From Alopecurus myosuroides (taxonomy: Eukaryota; Streptophyta; Magnoliopsida; Poales; Poaceae), in assembly GCA_028641055.1 (NCBI GenBank), contig CM054059.1:108884263-108948262 (forward strand): a stretch of DNA of 64,000 nt. The letters run 5' to 3'. Position 1 is the first letter of the stretch, and each line of letters begins with the position of its first letter. Positions 11,177 to 22,841 of the stretch are shown in pieces. Made by a program: the position numbers and the translations under genes. A model generated the notes under the pieces. The model saw only the letters and a program-made list of their open reading frames with translations, did no database searches and was not told where the DNA came from.

Positions 11177-14100
11177 TCAAGCTGCAGGATCCATCTTGGC
11201 CTTGCCCTTGTCGCCACCTGTAGTTGCGGCGCCACTCGGGTCAGCAGCAGTCCCGGGTTGTGCAGCAGAAGTTGCAGGAGCAGAGTCGGCCCCGGTCTTC
11301 TTAGTGGCCTCTTCCTTCACCTTGATCGCCTGCTCCTTCCAACGGGCAAGCATATCGAATGGCTGGGGACGGTTCGCCTTGACAACCTTGTCATTAGCAT
11401 CATAAGCAGGGAGAATCTCATCAATCTCTAAGCTGTCAGCAATAACGCTAGCCGGATGGCGGACTTCTTTCTGAATAGCCTTGAAGTCCTTTGGCAGAAA
11501 CTTGGACCCATCCAAGTTGAATTCCGGAAATCCACTCATAAGTTTGGCAAGTTGTAGCTTGGGAGCGTAGGCTTTAGCCAGTGCGAGCCCCCGGGTTACC
11601 CCGAATCGGCAGGAGGACCGTTTCCAGTGCCAAATCCACTCGGGGATCGTGGAGCAGAATTCCAGTAACCTCTTCATATTATCTGGCTTGACATCCGGCA
11701 GTCGCAACTCATCAAGTATCCAGCTAACTCCGCCGCAAAGTTGGCGAAGAGTATTCTTGATGGTTTTAAGCTTGGCAGCATCATCTTCTTCGGGGGCAGT
11801 ATCACGTGGGCCTGCTAAAAAAGGCAAAAGGAGCAAAGATAGTAGGCACGCAAGCGCAGTTGGCAATCCGAGTCATAAAAAGGTGAAATTCAAAAATCTT
11901 ACCAGTCGCAGTACGGTGAACATCAGCAATTTGAGCAGAAAGAGTTGTAAGTTTCTCCTTAGCCCTGTGAGCTCTCTTCCTGTACTTTTTCGTCATCTTT
12001 TGGCACCTGCGAGCCTCAGTCTCAGCAGCTTCACGAAGGGCCGTTTCTTTTCCAATACGCTTGGTGGACTTGGCCAGCTTCTTCTCCAACTGTGAAACAT
12101 AGTCCTGTAAAGAAGCATGAAGAGGGATCAGCCAGAAACATTACGCAAAGTTCCAAGCAAGTTACCTAGTAATTTACTCGGAACTTGGGGACTAGGCATG
12201 GAAACAATTGATGATTAGTCGGGATTACCTCGTGCTTGGTTATTAAGGCATCTAGTATGTTTTCTTCGTCTCCCTTCAAGGTATGAAGGGCATCTAGCAT
12301 TTGAGCAAAGGTCATGTCTTCAGGGCGAAGTTGAGAAGGGCCAGAGGATTGGCCCTCTTGTGGAGGAGTTGTTCCGGGTTTGGGGGTCGAAACCCGGATT
12401 GTTTGAACGTCCGGGATAGGAGAACCCGACTTGGTCTCCACAATGATGTCTTCGTCCACTTCTTCAGAGGGCTGGGGGGAGGCAGTCTTTGGTGGAATTG
12501 GGTCCTTAAAAGGATCTTCTCCATTTCCGTCCTCGGCCTCGTCCTCAACCTCAACGTCCATGTCATCACTCGGCTTCTCTTCTCCCTGCTCTTCTGATTC
12601 AGGGATATCCGGGTCACTCAGCGTAACTGTGGCACTGAAGAAAAGAAGGGAGACATTGATCAATGGAATATACGGAAAAAAGAAAGGTAACCAGTATGAG
12701 AAAATATAAGTAAAGGTAGTTTACCCGGTGTTCACGGCATAGTCCGGGGGAAGCTCGCCGCTGGAGGCGGATGACGTCGGCAAGAGCACTGGCTGTGGCA
12801 CGCGAAGTTGCCCGGCAAGTGGATGATTGGGAGACGGATGACGTTGAGGAGATTGGGAAGGTTGAGCTGGAGGGGTACTGGCTCGATGAGTGGGTGAAGT
12901 GGAGATACCCGGGTTAAGGGGATCATCCCCCGGAGAATTCCGGGTCACCCTACGTTTAGTCGGGAGAGGGTCCTTCAAGAAGGATGAATGTGATAATCGC
13001 TCGTTAAGTTCATGCATAGCAGCAAAGGAGTAAGGCGCACGAGACATAGAAGAGAAGGGAACCTTTTCAACTACCCCTCTAGCCTTCCTTTTGTTTCCGA
13101 CTGGGGGCTCCTGGTCAGACTCGGTGGCTTCCGGGTCATTTTCTTCTTCCTCCTCTTCATCCCCCGACCCTGAAAGCCGAGTAAGTATCAGATAAGAAAA
13201 ATAACACAGACGAAAGGCAGGAGTAAAAGGTATGGGAGAGTACCCTCATCATCATCAACGGACTCGGCTTCCTCTTCAGGGTCTTGAGAAGGAGGGGGGT
13301 TTTCAACTTTCCAGAAGGGATCGTCATCCTGTGAACAAATAAACACTAGTGGTGGTTAGAGACTATAACGGATGAAAGTACTGAAATGAGAAAAAGGAGT
13401 CAGGTCTTACCGCTGGGGCGGGGTTTTCCCGGGTAAACGTGGGTAACCCGGTAGTGTTCTTTATAACATCTAGTCTCTCCGTCAGGAAGCCCTTGATGGT
13501 TTTGTTGGTATTGCCGGCAGGGAAGTTCTTGGTGGAGTAGCGGAGGGAATCCGTGACGTGACCCGAATATTCGTGTAACAGCTTCGGGCGAATCGAGTTG
13601 GGCTGAACCCGGAAGTCTACCCAAGTCTTTATTAGATTGAGCCCAAGAAGGCCGTGGGTTGAGAGAGCCGCTAATTTGGCCAGAAGGGGCTGAATCGCTT
13701 CCCTATCAAGATCAGATGCAAAGGCACTGAAAGACTCGGAGGGCTCGAGAAGGCTCTCCGAATAACCCGGTAGTTTCCTCTCACCATCCGGAGAAGTGTC
13801 GTGGCAATAAAAGAAGGATAATTGCCAGTTTTTGGCGTTGGAGTTCAGGTTGAGAGGTGGCATCAATGAGTGTTTGCGACGCTGGATGGATACCCCGCCG
13901 CAGGTAAGAAGTGTTCCGTTACCGCTCTCATGGCATGGTTCGCATTGGAATAATTCGGTAAAAAGAACAAGGTTTGGTGGAGTGCATAAGTACGACTCGG
14001 ACAAAACTATGAAGTGGGTGATGTTCAGCATAGAGCTAGGCCCTATGTCGAACACCCGGAGACCGTAGTGGCTCAAGACTTCCCGGAAAAAAGAGTGACC

Positions 14101-14340
14101 CGGGGGACGGAATCCCCGGGTCACATGCTCGGTAAAACAAATTACCTCGTTCCCGGTAGGAGTGGGGCGGGTCTCATCACCAGGGGCCCTCCAGTGTATT
14201 TCCTTTTGAGAAGGAAGGATTCCTAACTCGGCCATCCCATCTAGCTTGGCCTTTGTCGTTGAAGATCGACCCCAGTTGGCAGAAGTGGTTTGAGAGGCCT
14301 TTGCAGAAGCCGGGTGTCTTCCTTGCCTTTTAGGAGCCAT
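11177..14340 (-). CDS. Spliced antisense gene of element A, 7 exons, 871 aa predicted
   Basis: Minus-strand exons: 14340-13411, 13328-13244, 13169-13063, 12972-12725, 12634-12229, 12104-11903 and 11814-11177. Every intron is GT-AG, all phases agree, and the sum is 2616 nt with a stop at the end. Exon 1 (310 codons) carries the PF04195 'gypsy type transposon' signature (VTRGFRPPGHSFFREVLSHY and SIQRRK). Exons 2-5 are acidic, proline-rich and probably disordered. Exon 6 (12104-11903) is rich in K, E and R and looks like a coiled coil. Exon 7 has a conserved block (DGSKFLPKDFKAIQ) ending in a low-complexity tail. An acceptor two codons before the ATG implies a 5' untranslated exon. B has the same gene with exon lengths 930, 85 and 202 preserved. 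Biochemical function is unknown; 'transposase' in the family name is not supported by a visible catalytic triad. Confidence 0.8.
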
Positions 14341-15111
14341 GGAGTTGACCTGCAAGGGACAGGAAATGTATGGAGTAAGGTTCGGAACATCAAATCATTC
14401 GAGTTTGGAGACATCAGGGCGTTGAAGGCTAAAATGAAACCCGGATAATGCACTACGATGTTAAGTGCGGAAGATTTTCCGGGTGTCAGATGAGGTTGAG
14501 TAAACTGTTAATTACTTACGCGTGGGGGTGAATTGGGTGAACATGGATGGTTGCCCATACCTCTATTATGGAGGGATTAGCTGGAAAAAGAGGATTTTCC
14601 GGGTGTTAATGCGACAGGCGGAAAGAGCAAGGTGGAATGGATCTAGATCGAAAAGCTCGCAAGCAATCTTATGCAAAGTTGGATGGCCAATAAATGCGCG
14701 GGGATGAGCTGCGACTACGCATCAGGTGATTAAAGGAACTAAGGTCTACCGAAGCGGTTCAATTTGGTGATATCAGAAAATTAGTTTACGGGTTGACCCA
14801 GATCCAATCTTGGTCAGATTGAAAAGGCTGCGAGTTTCAATTGAATGGTTGAAGAAAGGCATACCAAAGGAGTTGAGGTCCGAAGCGAGGGTGGTCCGTG
14901 GCGCGGCTTGAGTGTCGCGTCACGGCCCTCGATGAGGAAGCGCGGGTGTGACAACGGTGCTTGATGGCGGCGTTGGGTAGCTCGGGGGCGATTGCGGCCG
15001 GAGATGGCCTTATCTTTCGCAGCGTGCGCAAGCCTGGTGGCAGGGACTGCGAGGAAGCAAGGAGAGAAAGGATGTTAAGGCGAAGTGAAGGGCCTAGGGT
15101 TACTTTCGATT

Positions 15112-15123
15112 GATATTTATAAG
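15112..15123 (-). promoter_or_regulatory. TATA box for the antisense gene in A
   Basis: The minus strand reads TTATAAATATC about 775 nt before the ATG at 14340, leaving room for a 5' untranslated exon and an intron. B has TTTATAAATT at the matching place (52942-52949). It sits inside the element, not in the LTR. Confidence 0.5.
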
Positions 15124-15494
15124 GGAGGTGGTGAGCTCGCCTGCGGCTGGAAAGCCGGAAGTTGCGGAGCAATGATTATCCGCACAGATTTGGTGTTGCG
15201 GGCGTTTGGAACGAGGTGGAATATTCCGTTGACAGGGGGAACGCGATTCATCCCGAGATATCAGGGATCCTTATCGAGAATAGGACCTTAATATCTTAGG
15301 ATTCAAACTTGGAAAGGTCCGTTGAGCATTTGAGGAAGGATCGAGCTGTCGAATGACCGCTACGGAGCTGGGTCTAGTCATCTGTTAAAGTAACTTGACC
15401 CGGTTCACGTAAGCTTGGGCGTTTCATATCTTTTTAGGGAATAGCGAGCACTTCAAGGATGAATCTGTGAAGCCCGCGCTATTCTGGGGACTAC

Positions 15495-15948
15495 TGATGA
15501 GGGAATAGTAACCCGGTGTGCCAGCTCCCGGGTGTGACCCGGCCCAAACGACGGATGGACCGAATCCGGCTAAGGACGAAGAAACTCCTGGAAGGCCCAG
15601 GGCTTGTAAGGATCGTAACCCGGGTTGTGGGTTACGGTAAGAAAAGTTAGGGTTCGTATGAAGAGTTCGAGTAGGACTCGAGGAGCGTTTTGTAGGGCAA
15701 GCCCGGAGGGGTATGAGTACTATATAAACCAACCCCTGGGCTTCGCCTAAGAGAGATTCAAGCCATAGTTGTAACACCTGTTATCGAGTATCCAGTATAA
15801 TCATATCGAGAGCCGGCGAGTTGTTTTCCGGTTCTTAGATTGCTTTCGCCATGTTCTCCTTCGAGCTAAACCCTCTCCCAAATACCTGTGTCGACTTGCC
15901 CCAAAATCAGTTACCCCAGGTAACATCTGCCGTGATTATCCCACGACA
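15495..15948 (+). repeat. 3' LTR of element A
   Basis: 454 bp, one visible difference from the 5' LTR. It is preceded by the polypurine tract ttctggggactac and followed by the TSD ATAAC. Confidence 0.95.
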
Positions 15949-17141
15949 ATAACCTGAACCACCATTAATCCAACAGTGTGAGTTATCCTCGGGTTGCTTC
16001 TTTGGATAAGGGGCGAGATCCAGGATGGGTTTGTTTGGAGTTAGCTGGTAGTTGGTTACGATACGCTATCTTATCTCCTTTTCTGTTAGCCGGAAGTTGT
16101 AGTATGTTTCTGTAGTTGGTTAGAGCAGCCCGCTGCAGCATCTTTTGTATCACCCTCCCTTCCGTTGAACCCAAAGCATATGTGCTTGGTGTTGACGGGT
16201 TACACTTTGGTGAACTGTGAGTCTTGCTTGCCAATACGTTTATGTACTGACCCCTTTGGGGTTGTGGTTTCCGCAGACTACGATTCCGAGGATCCCCATG
16301 GTGGCTACTACGTGGAGTACGACGAGGCTGCTGACGAGTAGATAGCGGGCCCGGGCAGGATCCGAGACTTCGTGGATGGGCTCCGTTTTCCTTTCATTGC
16401 CGGACTCTTAGGCCTATTTGGATCTTGTCTGTACTCAGACATTTTGGATGCTTCCGCTGTGATGTAATGATGAACTGTTGGGACATGTGTCCTCTGGATG
16501 ATCGTATTTGCTATCTCTGCTCTAGTGAGAGCTATTTGCAACTTATTTCCATATTTTGTGTCTTAGAGATATGTTGTGATATCATTCTGTTAAACGCCGT
16601 TGACGTACCATGTGTGTATGGTATGAAGTACGTCAATGGTAGTATCCTGATTTCTATGGGATAGTTTACGTCGACGCTGAACAGATAGGGGTTGGTTGTC
16701 ACACCTACGTGTGTTGGCCAACTCGTAAGAGGACGCGGGTGCCGGTAAGCCCCGTAATCCAATCTACTACTGTTCAAAGGAACGGCGAGTATCCTTTAGA
16801 AGTCCGGGTGCGACAGCCCAGGGCGCAGTGATGGGCGTGTGGCCTGCCATATCCCGGGCACCGAGGCGTCGGGGTACGAGAGCTTGACACGTGCCCGGTT
16901 GCAGTGCGGAAAGTTGGATTCGGTCTGCCACGCCGAGATTCTCTCCAGGAATTCCGCAAAGTCATTTTACTCGGCGACAGGGAAGAGAAACAGTTCTATT
17001 CGGAAGAGAAGAGACTCGAGCCAGAATTGGGGGCTACTCGGAGTTTCTACTCAGCAACTTAAGGTTCAAAGGCAAGATTGGTTTTAAGCTGGCAGAGCCC
17101 AGTGAACAAGTTCGCAGGACTCTACCAGCTTCGGGGACTAA

Positions 17142-17986
17142 TGTCGGGGGGTTACCCCCGAGTAGGGTAAAGGCAAGTGCTAAGGGCAAGATCAGAAGAG
17201 ACATTCGGCAGAGTAGCTGGCTACCCGGTACTCGCTACCCGGTCGACTGCTATTCGTCCATACACACTGATGGCCAGGAGGAAGAATCAAGGAAGTTATT
17301 CCCCTCCGAGTAGAGGAAGTGGTCCGAGTAGAAATGGCGGTCTCCTACTCGGGCCAGAAGTCAAAGGAGCCGTTCTGACACATGATCCCGCGTATCCTGG
17401 GTCCGTACTGGGGCACTGTTCATCTGCAGAGCGCGTGCTTATCCGCGCCATGGTGTCAGCAGGCCGTCGCATGTTAGGGGGGGCCTACCCTGTGATAGTG
17501 TCAGTGATAACAGATCAGCTTCTTGGTTTTGCACAACGACTTTCCACGCGGAGACAAACTTAGAAGCCAAAGCTGTCAGCGGGAAGCTGGAAGTGTGCAG
17601 TGTGCACACTATGTCGACATCTTGGCTGTATTCGGCTGGGCACCAGTATATAAGGTGCCCTGCCTCCTCCTGCGCGAAGGACGAGACGACGAACAGATGA
17701 CACACCTAGAGGCTACAGTTGCTTAGAGAGAAGAGTGGCTACTCGTTTGTAAGATAAACTTGTATTGTGGCTACTCGGTGAGACACGAATACAAAGAGAG
17801 AAAGGCAGGAGTAGGGGTTTTACCTCCACACGAGGGCCCTGAACCTGGGTAGATCTTGTTGTTTGCAGTGCTAGTTTCATCCTCACGCGGCTACTCGCTG
17901 CGTGATCCCTCCCCGAGCGCCTCCAGCGTCCATCGTCCCCACATCTTTAGCCATCCTATGGCATCTGCCGTGACACTACCACGACA
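17142..17986 (+). repeat. 3' LTR of element G
   Basis: 845 bp from TGTCGGGGGGTTACCC to CCACGACA. A TATA box (gtatataagg) is near 17645-17654. The repeated word ctactcgg recurs through the LTR. No partner LTR is in the window. Confidence 0.75.
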
Positions 17987-18334
17987 GGTTATCTGGTAGT
18001 TGTCCCACCAAGAAGCAGCTTGTCCCTCCAGTAAGTGAGCGGCAAACCTCACTTTCTCTTCCCCGCTGCAACCAACAGTCACTAGGTCCTTGTTCAAAGA
18101 ACGCAGCCAATCGAGAGCAAGCATGGGCTCTGATGCACTGGAGAACTTCTCTGGCCTTAACCTCAGGAAACGAGTGAGCATATCCACCTGTGGTGGTGGC
18201 GGCGGTGGTGGTGGGTTGTTGTTGTGAGTGATGTATTGTGCCATCAGTTGTGCAAGTTGGGTCACTCTGTTCTCCATGTTGTTGTTGTTCTCTCCCTCCT
18301 CATTGTTGCGGTTGGGATCGCGACGGGGAGGCAT
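17987..18334 (-). pseudogene. gag: gag of element H, truncated
   Basis: It starts at ATG 18334. The N-terminus is MPPRRDPNRNN followed by asparagine and proline runs. The start of the retrotransposon gag (capsid) domain follows, with WLRSLNKDL and AASWWDNY. The frame breaks at 17987 where the LTR of G begins; the remaining residues of the open frame (to 17891) are LTR sequence. The rest of the gene must lie left of the window beyond G. Confidence 0.8.
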
Positions 18335-18899
18335 CTATGGGTTAGCATAGATAAGTTTAGACGGATAGGACTAAAGAAAATAGCTACCCATACTATATAT
18401 GAACAAAGCAACACTTAACAATCAATGTATAAGCAATCCAAATAGTTTAAAGTAGTTTTCAAAAATAGGATATAGATTCCTGCGAAAATACCCATAAAGT
18501 TTTGAAAACAAAACGGTTGAAAATACACGGACTATCATTGCCATATCATGTAATTAGGATATGGTCAACACCTAACACGATCTCGATAACTAGGAACCTA
18601 CATGGTGGGCAACCTAGTGTCTTCACATAGCTCCAATAGCCGCATCTTGTTTCCTTCTTGTAGTAGGCTTTCTTCTCTATCTTGAAGTTAATCTCCTTTA
18701 TGTTGAATTGAATCTTCTTCTCTATGGGAATCTTCACTATGATTTGTAAAAGAAGAGATGGAAGTAGGAGATAAAGACAAGAAGATTACAAGAATAGAGT
18801 CAAAGAATGAATGCATAAATGATGTGAAAGAAATAAGTTTTCATAATATGACTTTTCCTAATCCATTTTCTAAGGTCCCGTTCCTACAGTCAACACATT

Positions 18900-18911
18900 G
18901 CTCTGATACCA
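18900..18911 (-). other. Primer binding site of element H (initiator Met tRNA type)
   Basis: The minus strand reads TGGTATCAGAGC, the standard initiator-Met primer site, two bases inside the LTR end at 18914. Confidence 0.85.
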
Positions 18912-18913
18912 TA

Positions 18914-21803
18914 TGTAGTAGTACAACCCAACACAGGCTATACTGTTGCGTGTAGTACTGGCCCCTGGACCGTTCACCAGCACACACAATTAGATAGATA
19001 TCCAAAGAAGCAAATGTATCTCATATCTAGCGAATAATCGAGAGTACAAAATTATTTACAAGTTGCATAGCGGAAGCTAGCACAAATATACAAGTACCAA
19101 ATAAAAAGTAGAAGGGCTCCAATCTTCAATTTATGCCACAGGCGAACAAACATGTTGAGTGGAGTCACGAGACCTACGTCGATCACTCCGGATACAAACA
19201 ACCTGCACGTTGGAATATGCAGCCCCCAAATGGAGGTCAGATCATTCTGAGCAATGGTGGCAAGTGACACTATGGTAGTATAATAAATGGCAAGTTACTA
19301 ATCTACATGCGTATTTGGTTGGTAGAGTTTCAAGGCTAATTTGCATAAAGGCATTTTTCCTATCTTTTAATAGAAAGTAATTTTGCACATAACTGGACAC
19401 TTTGGTTGATAGAAAAATGCTCCTATATAATTGGACACTTTGGTTGATAGCAAAGTGCTCCTACCCTTTTTGGATTAGCACGCTGAAACACCATCAAGCA
19501 CTTCTCCAATAACCCATAGTCAAATTGGTAGTAATCAATAAAACAAGATGAACGAGATATGTAATGTTTCCCATCTAGTTGTTGAATTGTCCCTAACCAA
19601 TGGAACACGGCTAAGATCTTAGTTTTAACCCTCGCGAGGTTTGTGCCCTTTACCCGTGTTGCCCAATCGACCCCAAACACCATGATACATCATTAGTACC
19701 ACAGAAGGAAACAAGATAAAGCCATAACTTATAAGAAGTAGATCCCCAAACCCTCCACGAGCCGGACCATCCTACAACTAATCTACATCTCTGGACACGT
19801 TGGGTTCGAGTCACCACAACCTACAATTTATGTCTAGCCCATACTAATATGAAACACGGTTGCACGCAAGAACAACTACATAAAGAAAATAAACATAATC
19901 TCAAGATACTGGGCGGCGGTCCCCACCAAAATTTCTACTCTGCTGACATGCTAGCAATCCGCCCAGTGGTTAATTAATTATCATTTTGTTTTCATAAGCA
20001 ATTAAAATAACGATTTTTATCATAACATGATAATAATCCCAACCACGAATAACTAGAGCATGGCTAAGCAATCTACAAGTACGATGTTTGCCTAACATAT
20101 GGATTGCTAATCTCTAAGGGAAACATATGATCACTCCTGCTAGGGTGCTAGTGGAGCAATCTAGCATAGCGATAACACACAACTCCTACTAATGCATAGC
20201 TGCAATAAAAATCTAATGCAATTAGGAAAATAGTGGGATATGTATGTCACTTGCCTTGACAGAAATTGGAGTCGTTCACGCACTTGACTCAGTCGCAACC
20301 GTAACAACCACGGTCCTCACACGAACAGCAACCGCAACTCTCGCAATCTACACGTTGCAAGCATACCACAATAAATAACCAAACCAGACAAAACAACAAT
20401 GCAACATATGGATGCATGATGATTTAATAATGCAAGACAACTAATTTACTAGTTCTCTGGTTGCCTAAACAATATATGATGCATGGAAAAGTTTGTAATG
20501 CAACAATACACAAAAAGCAGCTTAACCAAATTAAACCAGGTTAATTAACAATCTACAAGATCTTATCGAAATAAAGATTATAAAAAGGTAGATCTAAACC
20601 TAACATACTGATAAGCAATGTTCCAGATATCGCTTATCGGGAATTTATCGGTCGACCCCCGATAAGTGGTAAATCGGCCTATTAATCGGAATATCAGTCG
20701 AAATATCGGAATATCGCCCGAAATATCGGTCGATTTATCTTATCGGCCAGACACCGATAAGCGATAAATCGGCCGATTTATCAGAATATCGGCCGATATT
20801 TGTAACAGAGCTGATAAGATCTAAAAAGTAAATAAAACACTCGATAGAATTTTTTTAGATGAATAAGAACAAAGTGTAGATTTGAAATTCCGAGTTACTC
20901 CGGTGGTCAAAACTAGATCGGAATTATATAGAAAGATTCGTAGCTCAAATTGAAAAACTCAAAGAACAAAAGTTGTAGATAATGATGAGATACAGCTACA
21001 GTAGAAATTTGAGGAAAAACGGACAAACGGTTGAAGAGTAATTGAACATTTGCCGCTTCAGATATGAGAGAGTAGATCTCGAAATTCTCTGGCTGTGGTG
21101 GATGAAAAGAGGTGAGGTTTCCTGGGATGGATCGGTATCAATGATATCTAAAACTCTCGTGAATACTTGAACGTCAACCGAGGAACTCACGGATCGTGGC
21201 GAGCAAAATACCACGAAACAAATCTGAAATCAAAGTATCTACTTTGGGACGACCTTACGGCCGGGTCTGCGGTATTTATAGATGGATAGGTCGATGGAAA
21301 GTTGCTACTTGGAGTAGGAAACAAGTAGAAAGAAGCGGATTCGAATTTGGACTCTCTAAAAAATAGATATTCGAGTTTGAATGAGAGTAGGTTAAAGAAA
21401 AACGGGATTTGTACCTTCCGGAAAGAATCCGGAAAGAATCGATCCTGCTCCCTTACTGGGCCGGCCCATGCGGTCTGTAAGCGGTAGGCCAATTTTTTTT
21501 TCTTTTTCTTAAAACTTTAATAACTTTTGAAATATAACTCGGAATCGAGTCAAACAAATTTCTAAAGTTTTGAAATTTAAAACTCTATCATATTTTACTA
21601 TTATTAAGTAATTTTAGGCAAAATAAAATATTCAATTATTCTTTAGCTTATAAACGCCTTATAGGAGGATGTTGGGCTTTTAAAAACATGATTTTGTTTT
21701 GGGTTTAAAATGCAACACTCAAATGCAAACTTTTGAAATGATATCATGCTATGCATATGCTCTAAATGCAAAACATTCCAAATGTAAAATTTGGGATATT
21801 ACA
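18914..21803 (-). repeat. 5' LTR of element H
   Basis: 2890 bp. On the minus strand it begins TGTAATATCCCAAATT and ends with CA next to the primer site. It contains a 38-bp tandem duplication (two copies of tggacactttggttgatag at 19394 and 19432) and a small TATCGG-rich palindromic element (20619-20807). No coding frame is convincing in it. Confidence 0.75.
20619..20807. mobile_element. Small palindromic TATCGG-rich element (MITE-like)
   Basis: 189 bp with many alternating copies of tatcgg and ccgata, so it can fold on itself. Ends are imperfect inverted repeats (TGTTCCAGATATCG and CGATATTTGTAACA). No clean target duplication was found, but the word ctgataag occurs on both sides. The class is unclear. 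Confidence 0.45.
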
Positions 21804-22358
21804 TGCCCGCACTAAATATCATAGTAGTCATCATGTCATGAATGTGCACTATGGTGCAACCTTTATTTGTCAATTGTCTAGCTGTAATTTGTTCACCTAG
21901 CATGCTATCTTTTATGGAGAGACACCACTAGTGAACCTATGAACCCCGGTCCATTTTCCTACACTGTTAAAAAAACCACTACAATTCCCTGTTTTCTTTA
22001 CTTACTGCAAGCATACATTATTTTCCACACTATACGTCTAATCTTTGTTTTTAGCAAGACCGGTGAGATTGACACCCTCACTGTACCGTTGGGACAAAGT
22101 ATTTTGGTTGTGTTGTGTGCAGGTTCCGCGTTGTTGCTGACACCGTGAGGCGCCATCACCACCGTCAGTGGCATCAACCTTCCGAAGATCCTCTTTCTCC
22201 TACTGGATTGATAACCTTGGTTCTTAACTGAGGGAAATTCTTACCGCTGCACTCATCACACCCTCCTCTTGGGGTTCCCAACACACCATCCATAGTTTCT
22301 GTAGCAATAATTTCTGGCACCATTGCTAGGGATTTAAAGTCAACTCTGCAAGCGATCA
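21804..22358 (+). repeat. Right part of the 5' LTR of element I
   Basis: It aligns with the inner part of the J LTR (both have the gagagacaccnctag and gacaaagt/cccaacg regions), in opposite orientation. The left part was displaced by H and is outside the window. Confidence 0.7.
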
Positions 22359-22366
22359 AGAATTTC

Positions 22367-22384
22367 TGGCGTCGTTGCCGAGGA
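22367..22384 (+). other. Primer binding site of element I
   Basis: TGGCGTCGTTGCCGAGGA is a slightly decayed form of the TGGCGCCGTTGCCGGGGA site used by Athila-type elements. Confidence 0.7.
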
Positions 22385-22463
22385 GAAAGAAGTCTTCTGG
22401 CAAGGGGAGTCTCTCTCTCTCAACCTCTTTATTTTGTTTATTGTATTATAGTTATTTTTTGTC

Positions 22464-22841
22464 TTGTTTTCTTCTCTTTATCAAAAACACAAAAAATTAG
22501 TTTTTATTCTAGTTGTTATTTTTGCTTTATCATGCTTGCTATCAATGTTTGATGTCTTTGAAACTAGATCTTTTAAGAAAGGTGGGTTCACAGATGAACA
22601 ACAAAAACATTATAAGGAACACCGCTTGTCACAAAAAGGGATACACTTATGGGAGCAAATTAATAAATTGCATGACTATGCTAAAAACTTGTGCTCTACT
22701 TATAATGTTACTTATTGCTTTGATAAATCTTGTTGCTGTAGGAGGTATAAACACCCCCCTTTTCAATGTGAGTATAATGATAATGTAACATATCTTCTTA
22801 TGTTAAGGGAAATTATGAATTATATGATGTGGAACAAATAG
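22464..22841 (+). pseudogene. N-terminal part of a membrane-type protein in element I
   Basis: 125-aa frame with one strong hydrophobic segment near the N-terminus (residues about 12-29, LVFILVVIFALSCLLSMF). A charged region follows with clustered cysteines (CFDKSCCCRRY). After the stop the sequence continues coding-like in another frame (EEFIAWKGAFEIAYLLE) up to the Helitron at 22987, so at least one frameshift is present. The rest is 26097-26928. The protein is not gag, protease, RT or integrase. Confidence 0.55.

Larger units (their letters stand above)
5411..15948 (+). mobile_element. Element A: young Tat-type gypsy retrotransposon lacking capsid gag
   Basis: Complete element, 10.5 kb, with 454-bp LTRs (5411-5864 and 15495-15948). 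By eye the LTRs differ at a single site (t/c in gagattcaag[t/c]cat). A perfect TSD, ATAAC, flanks it (5406-5410 and 15949-15953). Order: LTR, primer site, one long frame for protease-RT-RNase H-integrase, a non-coding gap, a spliced gene on the opposite strand, a polypurine tract (ttctggggactac), LTR. The capsid part of gag, present in B, is absent although the frame remains open. The near-identical LTRs imply a very recent insertion, so its Gag was probably supplied in trans. Confidence 0.95.
1923..16815. mobile_element. Element F: solo LTR of a large LTR element, split by element A
   Basis: It begins TGTAACATCCCAAG at 1923 and ends GGGTGCGACA at 16815. A perfect 5-bp duplication, GCCCA, flanks it (1918-1922 and 16816-16820). 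Without the inserted A (5411-15953) it is about 4.35 kb. No primer site, polypurine tract or gag/pol domain is visible, and no second copy of the start sequence occurs, so a solo LTR left by LTR-LTR recombination is the simplest reading. The length and the TGTAACATCC start resemble the long LTRs of Triticeae LARD-type elements such as Sukkula; that name is a guess. The region 1923-5410 has AT-rich flanks around a GC-rich proline/arginine-coding-looking stretch (2490-3010) that I do not regard as a gene. Confidence 0.7.
58..17986 (+). mobile_element. Element G: Tat-type gypsy LTR retrotransposon, 3' part, interrupted by element F
   Basis: Only the 3' part is in the window: 58-1922 and 16816-17986, separated by F. 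It ends with a polypurine-like tract (cttcggggacta) directly before an LTR starting at 17142. The LTR ends GCATCTGCCGTGA...CCACGACA, closely resembling the ends of A and B. Upstream lies a minus-strand gene of the Transposase_28 kind, as in A and B. The right TSD is expected to be GGTTA (17987-17991); the left copy is outside the window. No gag or pol is visible in this part. Confidence 0.75.
17987..21803 (-). mobile_element. Element H: minus-strand gypsy element, 5' part, cut by G
   Basis: Reading leftward: a 2.9 kb LTR (21803-18914), a primer site (18911-18900), a leader, and a gag start at 18334 that is cut at 17987 by G. The right TSD would be TGCCC (21804-21808); the left part is outside the window. 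It sits in the 5' LTR of I, because the sequence right of 21803 continues the LTR that J also has (ttgtaatgcccgc in J). The initiator-Met-type primer site and gag type fit a Tekay-like chromovirus, which is an inference. Confidence 0.75.

Noticed and set aside
17177..17726. Frames in the G LTR
   Set aside because: LTR sequence with no domain; the frames cross the TATA box region.
20619..20807. CRISPR-like array
   Set aside because: The repeats are irregular and in both orientations without unique spacers, in a plant nuclear LTR.
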